Shown: piece after piece, positions 27,348 to 35,832 of the stretch
Layout of the letters: every line of letters starts with the position of its first letter
How positions within the stretch are numbered: position 1 is the first letter of the stretch
From: Flavobacteriaceae bacterium
GTDB taxonomy: Bacteria; Bacteroidota; Bacteroidia; Flavobacteriales; Flavobacteriaceae
Direction: 5' to 3'
Length of the DNA: 64,000 nt
Assembly: GCA_013215105.1 (NCBI GenBank)
Contig: JABSPL010000193.1
Coordinates: 1-64,000 of the forward strand
Translations under genes and position numbers: made by a program
Notes under the pieces: generated by a model
Databases searched by the model: none
The model's input: only the letters and a program-made list of their open reading frames with translations
Told to the model about the DNA's origin: nothing

Positions 27348-27762
27348 CTTTTAAGTGTATTGTTTTTACTTTTGCATCTTTCAAAAAATCTAATCCCGAA
27401 CTTTCTCGGTATTTGTCTTTGTAAACGACCGTGGTTATACCTGCCTGATGTATTAGTTTACAACATTCTTTACAGGGAGAAAGAGTTATATAAAGAATAG
27501 AACCTTTACACGATTGAGTCGACGAAGCTACCTTCAATATAGCATTAGCCTCTGCATGAAGAACATACCAGTAGGTGTTGTCCTGCTCATCTTCGCATTT
27601 GTTGTCTATACCACTAGGGCAACCGTTATAGCCGTCAGATATTATCATGCCGTCTTTTACTATCAGAGCTCCTACCTTCTTTCGGTGGCAATGCGATAAG
27701 TTTGACCATTCTATAGCCATCTTCATATAGGCTATATGGTAGCGCCTGTCTTTAGTTATCAT
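27340..27762 (-). CDS. dCMP deaminase-family protein
   Basis: This 140-residue zinc deaminase has HAEANAI (zinc His and catalytic Glu) and SPCKECCKLIHQAG (the PCxxC zinc cysteines). It most likely turns dCMP into dUMP for dTTP supply, as in ComEB/DCD families. YNGCPSGIDNKCED is a conserved extra zinc-binding segment. It is the first gene of the operon with ctpA and lpxH. Confidence 0.9.
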   Translation of the reverse strand: MITKDRRYHIAYMKMAIEWSNLSHCHRKKVGALIVKDGMIISDGYNGCPSGIDNKCEDEQDNTYWYVLHAEANAILKVASSTQSCKGSILYITLSPCKECCKLIHQAGITTVVYKDKYRESSGLDFLKDAKVKTIHLKDE

Positions 27763-28016
27763 TCGTTTATAAAATTACAAAGTGCAATTTAATGTTTTTA
27801 TGATTAAAATAACACATAGAATAAATATTATTTAATACGAGCTTAGTTGCTATGTATTAGGAGTTTTACGCTGTTTTATATAGAATGAATATGTTAAAAA
27901 AAATATATATATGTTAATATTGATACCTTTATAAGTAAAAAAACATAAATTCCATACCCTTAGTATATATTTTTTTTATATTTGCCTATTATAATTAACT
28001 TATACATTTAACTATT

Positions 28017-28859
28017 ATGAAGAAATTACTCTTTGTTGTTGTAGCATCAGCACTTACGTTGTCTTCTTGTATCTCTAAGAAAGATCACGAGGCGTTACAA
28101 AACAAGCAAAAACAAACCCAGCAAGAATTATTAGCATCTAAGTCGGCTTACGAAATTAGCGATACCGAAAGAAAATCTTTAGGGATACAAAACAAAAGCC
28201 TTTTGGAAAGAATAGCATTGTTAGAAAAAAACAATACTCACTATTCTGACCAAATGGACAAAATGTCGTTGCTTGCTCAGATAACTTCTGAAAACTTAGG
28301 GAAAACCCTTAATAAAATTGACGAAAACGAAGCTAAAATAGACGCTCTTAACAGTAGTATAGCTAAGAAAGATTCACTAAACCAAATACTTGTTGCTAAC
28401 CTTAAAGGTTCTTTGTCTGATATTAACGACGATGACCTTAATATACAAGTAGAAAAAGGTGTTGTTTTTGTTTCTATATCTGACAAACTTTTGTTTAGCT
28501 CAGGTAAATACGATGTTTCTAAAAAAGCAATAAGCGTACTAGGAACTGTTGCCAGAGTATTGAACAATAATCCTGATTTCGAAATAATGGTCGAAGGACA
28601 TACCGATGATAAATCAGTAATAAGCAACGATAAAATTTCAGATAACTGGGACCTTTCTGTAAGAAGAGCTACTGCTGTTGTAAGAATACTTACCGATAAA
28701 TACGAAGTAGACGCTCAGAGAGTAAGTGCTGCAGGTCGTGCTCAATACAAGCCTATCTATAGTAACGAAACTAACGAAGGTAGAGCAAAAAATAGAAGAA
28801 CCAAAATAATATTATTGCCTAAAACTCAAGACTTTCTTGAACTTTGGAAAAAGAAATAA
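28017..28859 (+). CDS. OmpA-family lipoprotein
   Basis: This 280-residue lipoprotein has its lipobox SSCISKKDH at Cys18. A coiled-coil region (about 20-125) links it to a C-terminal OmpA peptidoglycan-binding domain (about 150-275) with MVEGHTDD and GRAKNRRTKIIL. It probably ties the outer membrane to the cell wall. A TATATTTG -7 element lies at 27977-27984 without a clear -33 box. Confidence 0.9.
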   Translation: MKKLLFVVVASALTLSSCISKKDHEALQNKQKQTQQELLASKSAYEISDTERKSLGIQNKSLLERIALLEKNNTHYSDQMDKMSLLAQITSENLGKTLNKIDENEAKIDALNSSIAKKDSLNQILVANLKGSLSDINDDDLNIQVEKGVVFVSISDKLLFSSGKYDVSKKAISVLGTVARVLNNNPDFEIMVEGHTDDKSVISNDKISDNWDLSVRRATAVVRILTDKYEVDAQRVSAAGRAQYKPIYSNETNEGRAKNRRTKIILLPKTQDFLELWKKK

Positions 28860-28872
28860 TATATTTCAAACA

Positions 28873-28917
28873 TATAAAAAAAGCCTCAATTCTTAACGAA
28901 TTGAGGCTTTTTTTATA
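28873..28917. terminator. Bidirectional terminator
   Basis: AAAAAAAGCCTCAATTC, a five-base TTAAC loop and GAATTGAGGCTTTTTTT form a perfect stem with T-runs on both sides. It separates the convergent OmpA-family and rsmG genes. Confidence 0.92.
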
Positions 28918-28928
28918 TACTATATTGT

Positions 28929-29558
28929 CTATTTCTTATACTTCAAAGGCAAATAAACAACCTTCTTAGTCTCGAAAAACTCATTGTAGAAAAACTCTGA
29001 TATATTGTATTGCTCAGCTTTAGGATAGTCTTTTAACTCCTCTGTCAAGTCTCCGCCTTTTAGGTACAAAATACCGTTTTTGAAAGTATTTCTGTCTTTC
29101 TTAAGTGTCTTACCTCTTACCCACGATATAAAGTCAGGCATATTGGTCACTGCTCTACTAACTATAAAGTCAAAGTTGTCTTTTACGTTCTTTGCTCTTA
29201 TCTGCTCTGCATCTACGTTTTTTAATCCCAAACTATCAGCTATAGCTTGTACTACTTTTATCTTCTTTCCTATTATGTCTATTAACTTAAACTTACAGTT
29301 AGGGAACATTATAGCTAGTGGTATTCCTGGAAAACCTCCTCCTGTACCTACATCCATTATCTTAGAGCCGTCTGTGAACTCTATCATTTTGGCTATAGCT
29401 AACGAATGCAATATATGACGAGTATATAACTGGTCTATATCTTTTCTCGATATTATATTTATCTTACTATTCCACTCTGTATATAATTCCTTTAACTGAG
29501 CAAACTGACTCTTTTGTAGTTCGCTAAGGTCTTTGAAATGTTCTAATAATTCCTCCAT
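28929..29558 (-). CDS. rsmG: 16S rRNA (guanine527-N7)-methyltransferase
   Basis: This 209-residue SAM-dependent methyltransferase modifies G527 of 16S rRNA. The SAM-binding motif is MDVGTGGGFPGIPLAIMFP, followed by LIDIIGKKIKV and FIVSRAVTNMPDF. Length and N-terminus (FKDLSELQKSQFAQLKELY) match the GidB family. Single gene on the minus strand. Confidence 0.95.
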   Translation of the reverse strand: MEELLEHFKDLSELQKSQFAQLKELYTEWNSKINIISRKDIDQLYTRHILHSLAIAKMIEFTDGSKIMDVGTGGGFPGIPLAIMFPNCKFKLIDIIGKKIKVVQAIADSLGLKNVDAEQIRAKNVKDNFDFIVSRAVTNMPDFISWVRGKTLKKDRNTFKNGILYLKGGDLTEELKDYPKAEQYNISEFFYNEFFETKKVVYLPLKYKK

Positions 29559-29731
29559 CTTATTGTTTTAGTTCTGCAAATATAAACTTAGATGCGATGA
29601 TAGGCAATATTAGTGTCGCTTTTTTGTTCTGAAAATGTTTTTACCTAAAAAAAGCCAAGCCCACAAACCCTTAACTATAACTATTTATAGCTGGGTGTAT
29701 AGGGCTCCTAACTCAGCTAGCTCTAATAATA

Positions 29732-30047
29732 TTAAGTATTTATACGCCGTTTGTTGACCGCTTTGGTAAGCTGATTGTTTATTTCCTTGTGAGAACTTTT
29801 TAGAATATCATAGTCACCACTAGTTATATATACTGATTTTACACGGGTATCTTGTGTCTTTTACTAAAAGTAAGGTTGTCATCAACGAGAGAGTGGTCAT
29901 TCAAAGGGACTTCATTTATGATTTCTATGTCAATATCTTGATTGTCATTATCAGGCTTAATCCTCCTTGACCTGATGTATTTTGAGTTTGAGATTTTTTA
30001 TTTTAGTTGTGTTTATTTAGCTCTATTTGATGTTTAGCTTCTTCCAT
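29732..30047 (-). pseudogene. Decayed reading frame, unknown protein
   Basis: Three open pieces on the minus strand read like one broken gene. An ATG at 30047 gives MEEAKHQIELNKHN then a stop. A second frame, 29997-29839, reads IRSRRIKPDNDNQDIDIE and on to KRHKIPV. A -1 shift continues it at 29842-29732 as VKSVYITSGDYDILKSSHKE. Composition and continuity suggest a small hydrophilic protein. The xSVYIxxxxYD piece faintly recalls DUF3408 conjugation proteins of Bacteroidota, which I cannot confirm. The rest of the 700-base gap (29559-30258) holds no intact gene. Confidence 0.35.
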
Positions 30048-30207
30048 ATTCGTTTTTGAAGTTAAAATTAACTTATTAAACCAGTAATAGTAAACTATAT
30101 ACCTCCTTATGGGTTGGTGTAGTTAGCTGTTGTTTAACACAAAGATACGGCTCGTAAACCTTGAGAAATTGTATATTATGAACATTATCATGTCCTTTAG
30201 CAAATAC

Positions 30208-30239
30208 TTTGTATTTATTATTATAATAATGTACATTTG
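30208..30239 (+). promoter_or_regulatory. Promoter of kdsA-cdaA-priA
   Basis: TTTG at 30208-30211, then 20 bases, then TACATTTG at 30232-30239, match the Bacteroidota -33/-7 consensus well. The predicted start of transcription is about 13 bases before the kdsA ATG at 30259. This favours that ATG over the longer frame from 30130. Confidence 0.7.
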
Positions 30240-30258
30240 TTTTACTAAAATATATAAT

Positions 30259-31080
30259 ATGAACCTTAACGAGATACCCAATATAAAGCATGCAGATAGT
30301 GATAATTTCTTTTTATTAGCTGGTCCTTGTGCTATAGAAGGAGAGCAAATGGCTATGGAAATAGCTGGTAAAATAAAAGAATTGTCCGACAAATATGAAA
30401 TACCATTCATATTTAAGGGTTCTTTCAAAAAAGCTAACCGCTCACGTATAGATAGCTTTACGGGTATAGGCGATATAAAAGCTCTGGAAATATTAAAAAA
30501 AGTAGGCGAAAAATATAATATACCAACAGTAACCGATATCCACAGCGTAGCAGATGCGCAGATGGCTGCAGAATATGTTGACGTATTGCAAATACCAGCA
30601 TTCTTAGTAAGGCAAACCGACTTGCTAGTGGCTGCCGCAAACACAGGTAAAGTGGTAAACCTAAAAAAAGGACAGTTTATGAGCCCTGAGGCTATGAAGC
30701 ATGCCGTAACCAAAGTAAAAGATAGTGGTAACGACAAAGTGTGGATAACCGACCGTGGTACTATGTTTGGCTACCAAGACATGATAGTTGATTTCCGTGG
30801 TATCCCCGAGATGAGAAAATATGCACCAACTATACTCGATATTACTCATTCGTTACAACAGCCTAACCAGTCAAGTGGAGTTACAGGAGGTAAGCCCGAG
30901 CTAATAGAAACTATAGCTCGTGCAGGTATAGCTACAGGAGTTGACGGATTGTTCCTAGAGACTCACCCTGACCCAGCTAATGCAAAATCTGATGGAGCTA
31001 ATATGTTAGATATAAAGCATCTTGATAAGTTATTGTACAACCTTACTGCTATACGAAAGACTATAAACGAACTGAAATAA
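30259..31080 (+). CDS. kdsA: 3-deoxy-8-phosphooctulonate synthase
   Basis: This 273-residue enzyme condenses PEP with arabinose-5-phosphate to Kdo-8-phosphate for lipopolysaccharide. Motifs: LLAGPCAIEGEQMA at the PEP site, FKGSFKKANRSR, the metal and substrate segment ITDRGTMFGYQ, and DITHSLQQPNQSSG. The frame is open further upstream to 30130, but those 43 extra residues have no family match. The MNLNEIP start sits just after a promoter, so 30259 was chosen. It leads an operon with cdaA and priA. Confidence 0.95.
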   Translation: MNLNEIPNIKHADSDNFFLLAGPCAIEGEQMAMEIAGKIKELSDKYEIPFIFKGSFKKANRSRIDSFTGIGDIKALEILKKVGEKYNIPTVTDIHSVADAQMAAEYVDVLQIPAFLVRQTDLLVAAANTGKVVNLKKGQFMSPEAMKHAVTKVKDSGNDKVWITDRGTMFGYQDMIVDFRGIPEMRKYAPTILDITHSLQQPNQSSGVTGGKPELIETIARAGIATGVDGLFLETHPDPANAKSDGANMLDIKHLDKLLYNLTAIRKTINELK

Positions 31081-31087
31081 TATATTT

Positions 31088-31861
31088 ATGCTCGATTTTA
31101 TAAGCTTCTCTTTACTCGATTTCTTAGATATATTGCTAGTCGCAGTCTTGCTGTACTATGTATATAATTTGCTGCGAGGTACGGTTGCTATCCCTATAGT
31201 TATAGGGATATCGATACTAGCATTGGTTTGGCAAGTTACTTCTACTCTAAAGATGGAGATGATAAGTAATATATTGGGCACTCTTATAGGTACAGGGGTT
31301 ATAGCGATACTGATAGTCTTTCAGCCCGAAATACGCAAGTTTTTACTTATGTTAGGTTCGTCTAAGTTTACTTCCAAAAAGGGTCTTATAGATAGGTTTA
31401 AGTTTCTTAAAACAGAGATAAGTTCGGAAATAGATGGTAAAAGTATAGCTAAGGCTTGTTTCGATCTTTCTAGTACCAAAACAGGCTTGTTAATAGTGTT
31501 GGAGCGTATCAATAGTTTAGACTTCGTAAGACAAGAGGCCGATATAATGAATGCAGAGGTTAATACTGTTATTTTGGAGAGTATTTTTTTTAGAAACAGT
31601 CCTTTGCATGATGGAGCAGTTATTATAAAAGACAATTTTATAACCGCTACTAGGGCTGTTTTGCCGCTTTCTAGCTCTAGTTTACCTCCTAGGTACGGTT
31701 TGCGTCATAGGGCTGCAGTAGGTGTTTCCGAAAGAACTGACTGCGTTTGTTTGGTTGTTTCCGAAGAAACGGGAGGAGTCTCGTATGTGAAAAATGGGGA
31801 GATAATTACTGTAGCTAATTATTCTCAGTTAGTAGAAAAAATTAATATTGATTTTAGTTAA
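31088..31861 (+). CDS. cdaA: Diadenylate cyclase CdaA
   Basis: This 257-residue membrane enzyme makes c-di-AMP from two ATP. Three hydrophobic segments fill about residues 1-80. The DisA_N domain (about 85-250) has the DGAVIIK motif and LRHRAAVGVSERTD, both needed for catalysis. c-di-AMP controls osmotic and wall balance. It begins 7 bases after kdsA and is followed by priA. No CdaR partner is next to it. Confidence 0.93.
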   Translation: MLDFISFSLLDFLDILLVAVLLYYVYNLLRGTVAIPIVIGISILALVWQVTSTLKMEMISNILGTLIGTGVIAILIVFQPEIRKFLLMLGSSKFTSKKGLIDRFKFLKTEISSEIDGKSIAKACFDLSSTKTGLLIVLERINSLDFVRQEADIMNAEVNTVILESIFFRNSPLHDGAVIIKDNFITATRAVLPLSSSSLPPRYGLRHRAAVGVSERTDCVCLVVSEETGGVSYVKNGEIITVANYSQLVEKINIDFS

Positions 31862-31873
31862 AAACATACTGTT

Positions 31874-34321
31874 ATTTATTTTGTAGATATAATATTGGCT
31901 ATGCCTATCGATAATATTTATACCTATTCCATCAGCGAATCGGAGTATAAATACATAAAACTGGGTATGAGGATAGCTGTGCCTTTTGGTAAAAATAAGG
32001 TGTGTACTGGCTTGGCTTATAAGTTGCACAACAACGAGCCATCGGCATATCAGACCAAAGATATTTACCAAATACTAGACGAAAAACCTATAGTTAACCA
32101 AAAACAAATAGAGCATTGGCTTTGGGTTTCCAAATACTATATGTGTAGTGTTGGCGAGGTGATGCGTGCTGCTTTGCCTAGTGCTTTTGTAATAGAAAGC
32201 GATACTATGGTTCAGCTGATAGACACTAGTCAAGACACCAGCACTCTTACCGATAATCAGTATATTGTTTATGAGGCTTTAGAACAAAGTATTAGTCTTT
32301 CTATAGCTGATATATCTAAAATACTAGGCAAGAAAAATGTATTTACGACTCTTAATAAAATGATAGATGCTAAAATAATAGCACTAAAAGAGGAGGTTTA
32401 CGAAAAATACAAGCCCAAAATAGTCAAATATATAAGACTACATAGCAAATGGAATATAAGAACTGATATAGGAGCTGTATTGGGAGAGGTAGCCGATAGA
32501 GCAGTAAAGCAAAAAGAGGTTGTTATGTCTTATTTTGCTCTTAATTCGGTAAGTAAGAAGCCTATTTCGGTAAAAGGCTTGAGCGAAAAAAGTAATTGTT
32601 CTTCAGTAATCATAAGCGGACTTATCAAAAAAGAAATACTAGAAACTTACGAAATAGTAACCGATAGAGTGGTCTTTGATGGTGATACTTATGGCTTGTC
32701 AGAGCTTAGTAAAGACCAATCCGAGGCTTTTGTTCAAATAAAAAAAGAGTTTGAACAAAAAAATATTTGCTTGCTTCATGGGGTTACGGGTAGTGGTAAA
32801 ACCGAGATTTATTGTCACCTTATACAGCAGTGTATAGACTCTGGTAAGCAGGTTTTGTTTATTCTTCCCGAAATAGGTGTTACTACTCATTTATTGTCTA
32901 AATTACAGAAGTATTTCGGAGAGTATACATCGGTTTATCACTCTAAATATTCTATAAATGAGAGGGTAGAGGTGTGGAATAATGTTTTGAATAAGCAAAA
33001 GAAGGCACGAATAATAATAGGAACTAGGTTGTCTGTTTTTTTGCCTTTTGATAATTTGGGCTTAGTAATAGTTGACGAAGAGCATGATAGTTCTCATAAG
33101 CAGATAGAGCCTTCTCCTAGGTTTCATGCTCGCGATGCGGCTATAGTGTTAGCTTCTATGCACGGAGCTAAAACGTTGCTAGGCTCTGCAACTCCTGCGC
33201 TGGAGACTTATTACAACGCTAGTAAAGGTAAATATTCGCTGGTTAGTCTCAACAAGAGATACAAAGGGATACAGTTGCCCGAAGTAGAATTGATAGATAT
33301 AAAACAGAAATTCAGAAAAAAAGAAATGACCAATTTCTTCTCAGATACTCTTATTTCGGAAATAGAGAAAACTGTAGAAAAGAGGGAGCAGGTTATCATT
33401 TTTCAGAACAAAAGAGGTTATGCTTCTAAGATAGAATGCCAGACCTGTAACAATATACCTTATTGCCCTAGTTGCGATGTAAGCCTTACTTTACATAAGT
33501 TTAGGAAAGAATTACGTTGTCATTACTGTAGATATAGGCAGTCGGTTCCTCATAAATGTTCGGCTTGTGGTAGTGCCGAGTTAGACTCTAAAGGAGTAGG
33601 TACAGAACAGATAGAAGTAGAGTTAAAGAAAATATTACCCAATATTAATATAGGTCGTATGGACTTAGATACCACCAAGGGGAAATATGGTTACCAGAAG
33701 ATATTTGAGTCGTTTATAAAGCGAGAAATAGATGTGTTGATAGGTACTCAGATGGTTTCTAAAGGTCTCGATTTCGAAAATGTATCGCTAGTAGGTATTA
33801 TTAATGCCGATGATATGTTGCATTTTCAGGACTTTAGGGCTCACGAACGAACTTTTGATACTTTGGTGCAAGTTGCAGGGCGTTCGGGTAGGTTTGGCAA
33901 AAGAGGAAAAGTCTTACTTCAGTCTTACAATCCTTATCATCAGATATTACAGCAAGTTACCGTTAATGACTATAAGACTATGTATGAGCAGCAGTTATAC
34001 GAGAGAAAGCAGTTTGCTTATCCTCCATTTTTCCGAATGATAAAGATAACATTAAAGCATCGTAATTATAATGTTTTAGAGTCTGCAGCTAATTGGCTTA
34101 ACACCTCGTTACGTAACACTTTTAACGATAATGTCTTAGGCCCGTCTATGCCAGCGGTTTCTAAAGTAAGAAACTTACATATAAAATACCTAATATTAAA
34201 ACTGCCTAACGATAAAGCCCTTATAACTAGTAAGAAATATATCCTGAAAATAAAAGATAGCTTTATGAGTATATCTGCATTTAGAAGTGTTAAAATGGTT
34301 ATAGATGTCGATTTTTATTAG
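31874..34321 (+). CDS. priA: Primosomal protein N' (replication restart helicase)
   Basis: About 815 residues. This 3'-5' helicase reloads the replisome at stalled forks. Helicase motifs are HGVTGSGKTEIY (Walker A) and IVDEEHDSSHKQ (DEEH). The Zn-binding region holds paired CxxC motifs (CQTCNN, CPSC, CHYC, CSAC). The first usual start codon is TTG at 31895 (LAMPIDNIYTY), but the conserved PriA N-terminus YFVDIILAMPIDNIYTY begins earlier. The only feasible start between the in-frame stop and it is ATT at 31874, chosen here. The start is an inference. Confidence 0.92.
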   Translation: MYFVDIILAMPIDNIYTYSISESEYKYIKLGMRIAVPFGKNKVCTGLAYKLHNNEPSAYQTKDIYQILDEKPIVNQKQIEHWLWVSKYYMCSVGEVMRAALPSAFVIESDTMVQLIDTSQDTSTLTDNQYIVYEALEQSISLSIADISKILGKKNVFTTLNKMIDAKIIALKEEVYEKYKPKIVKYIRLHSKWNIRTDIGAVLGEVADRAVKQKEVVMSYFALNSVSKKPISVKGLSEKSNCSSVIISGLIKKEILETYEIVTDRVVFDGDTYGLSELSKDQSEAFVQIKKEFEQKNICLLHGVTGSGKTEIYCHLIQQCIDSGKQVLFILPEIGVTTHLLSKLQKYFGEYTSVYHSKYSINERVEVWNNVLNKQKKARIIIGTRLSVFLPFDNLGLVIVDEEHDSSHKQIEPSPRFHARDAAIVLASMHGAKTLLGSATPALETYYNASKGKYSLVSLNKRYKGIQLPEVELIDIKQKFRKKEMTNFFSDTLISEIEKTVEKREQVIIFQNKRGYASKIECQTCNNIPYCPSCDVSLTLHKFRKELRCHYCRYRQSVPHKCSACGSAELDSKGVGTEQIEVELKKILPNINIGRMDLDTTKGKYGYQKIFESFIKREIDVLIGTQMVSKGLDFENVSLVGIINADDMLHFQDFRAHERTFDTLVQVAGRSGRFGKRGKVLLQSYNPYHQILQQVTVNDYKTMYEQQLYERKQFAYPPFFRMIKITLKHRNYNVLESAANWLNTSLRNTFNDNVLGPSMPAVSKVRNLHIKYLILKLPNDKALITSKKYILKIKDSFMSISAFRSVKMVIDVDFY

Positions 34322-34426
34322 TTTATGACTGATGTTTAATGCTAATTGTGTTTCTGTAGAGATAGTTAGAATCATAAATGGTATAAAGTAGTTTTTATGT
34401 GAATTATCCGTTTTGTTCTTAGCTGT

Positions 34427-35653
34427 TTAATTTAGTTTTTTGAGCCAAATAAAACTATCTATAACCCATGGTATAGCTGCACTGGAATGATCTAGCCCTT
34501 CCAGTTCGATAAGCTCCACATTATACATACTCCCTCCTTTGGCATCTCTTAGTTTTATCACCATACTTTTGCTTATGGTTATAGGTACACTAAGGTCGGC
34601 AGTTCCGTGGTATAGTCTCAATTCTGATTTGTTGTTCCATGCTTTTATGCTATTTTGATCGAGTAAAATCTTAAAATCACTGTATTTTTCAGAATCTAAG
34701 TTGGTTAGTATTTCTTCGCTCATTAATTCGTTAATGTTTTGGGTAAGCTGACTGTTTATTTGTGAACTATCATTGATGCCGTCAAACAATTCGGGGATTC
34801 TACTAGAATAAGGTTCTTTAAAAAAAGCATCTAAAGGCTTATCTGTGAAACCATTTCTTATTTGTGACTCTACGATATATGCTAAGTAATATGGTTGTGG
34901 ATATTGTTGAGATTGTAGTGTTATTTCTAGCATCTCGTTTAAATCATATGCTCCTGCTCCGACAGAAGCTCCTATTAATGATAATCCAGGGAGGGGGTTG
35001 TTTTTCTCTATGTGTTCTAAAACTGATAATGTAGCCCACCCTCCTAAGGAGTACCCTAGTATAAATAATTCACCATTACTATTGGCTTTGGTTTCTTTTA
35101 GTAGATCCTGTGTTGCTTTTATCATATCTATTACAGCATTGTTACTCGATTCTTTGTGGTGATAAGGGTGGAATATATCAGACGATTTTCCGAAACCTAT
35201 TCCGTCGGCAATCATAGATATATTACCAGTGCTGCTCGACGATATTAGAGCTTTCTCTATATCGGAAGGAGTGCTGGTGTTTAGACTAGGTGCGTTTTTG
35301 TTTTCGACATTAGTACCTATTTGTAAACTTACAAGGGGGAACTCTTGGTCCGAAACAGGTATATAAACAACTCCCGAAGCTATTATTTCAGAACCTTTAA
35401 AGCTTGTTTTATATTCTATAGTGTATACGTCAACATCATATTTTATATCTTTGACTATTTCTGATATTTCAGGATAAAAATCTAAAGAAAAACTAATTAA
35501 AGATGTAGTCTGTTCTTTGGTTTGTGTTTTTTTCTTGGTATATCTAACAAGCTTTGTGTTTTCAGGCTCTTCATTACTCTCTGTTTTATCACAAGATATA
35601 ACACTTATAAAAAATGAAAGTAAAATCATTTTAAAAAGAATACTGTTTTTCAT
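34427..35653 (-). CDS. Alpha/beta-hydrolase lipoprotein (secretory-lipase-like)
   Basis: This 408-residue lipoprotein has Cys21 in VISCDKTES. An alpha/beta hydrolase fold is shown by the nucleophile elbow LGYSLGGWA (Ser), the acid in HGTADLSVP and the His near LEGLDHSSAAIPW. It resembles secretory lipase or prolyl-oligopeptidase-type esterases. The substrate cannot be read from sequence. It stands alone on the minus strand, and its start is the only ATG with a lipobox. Confidence 0.75.
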   Translation of the reverse strand: MKNSILFKMILLSFFISVISCDKTESNEEPENTKLVRYTKKKTQTKEQTTSLISFSLDFYPEISEIVKDIKYDVDVYTIEYKTSFKGSEIIASGVVYIPVSDQEFPLVSLQIGTNVENKNAPSLNTSTPSDIEKALISSSSTGNISMIADGIGFGKSSDIFHPYHHKESSNNAVIDMIKATQDLLKETKANSNGELFILGYSLGGWATLSVLEHIEKNNPLPGLSLIGASVGAGAYDLNEMLEITLQSQQYPQPYYLAYIVESQIRNGFTDKPLDAFFKEPYSSRIPELFDGINDSSQINSQLTQNINELMSEEILTNLDSEKYSDFKILLDQNSIKAWNNKSELRLYHGTADLSVPITISKSMVIKLRDAKGGSMYNVELIELEGLDHSSAAIPWVIDSFIWLKKLN

Positions 35654-35750
35654 AATAAAGCAATTTTAAATTATATAACATCCAAGGTAAGTATTAAAAG
35701 TCTAATAAACAAAGATGTATGTATTTTATTTATAAAAAGCAAAATATTTA

Positions 35751-35817
35751 GAGTAGGGCTATTTACAATATTATAAGCTTTTAGGTTTGTAATATTGTAA
35801 AAGTAAAGCCCTCTTTT
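35751..35817. other. Long inverted repeat downstream of helicase gene
   Basis: Outer arms AGGGCT/AGCCCT and inner arms TTACAATATTA/TAATATTGTAA form a long interrupted stem. It lies in the gap between the helicase gene and the lipase-like gene, 15 bases past the helicase stop. It is probably a terminator or mRNA-end stabiliser. Confidence 0.5.
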
Positions 35818-35832
35818 GAGTAAGAATATCGC

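Noticed and set aside
30130-30258. Upstream extension of kdsA by 43 residues
   Set aside because: The extra residues are a hydrophobic, low-complexity run without family match, and a full promoter lies within them. The ATG at 30259 gives the normal length.
30123-30737. Minus-strand ORF of about 200 codons across kdsA
   Set aside because: It is fully antisense to the well-supported kdsA, and its translation is low-complexity.
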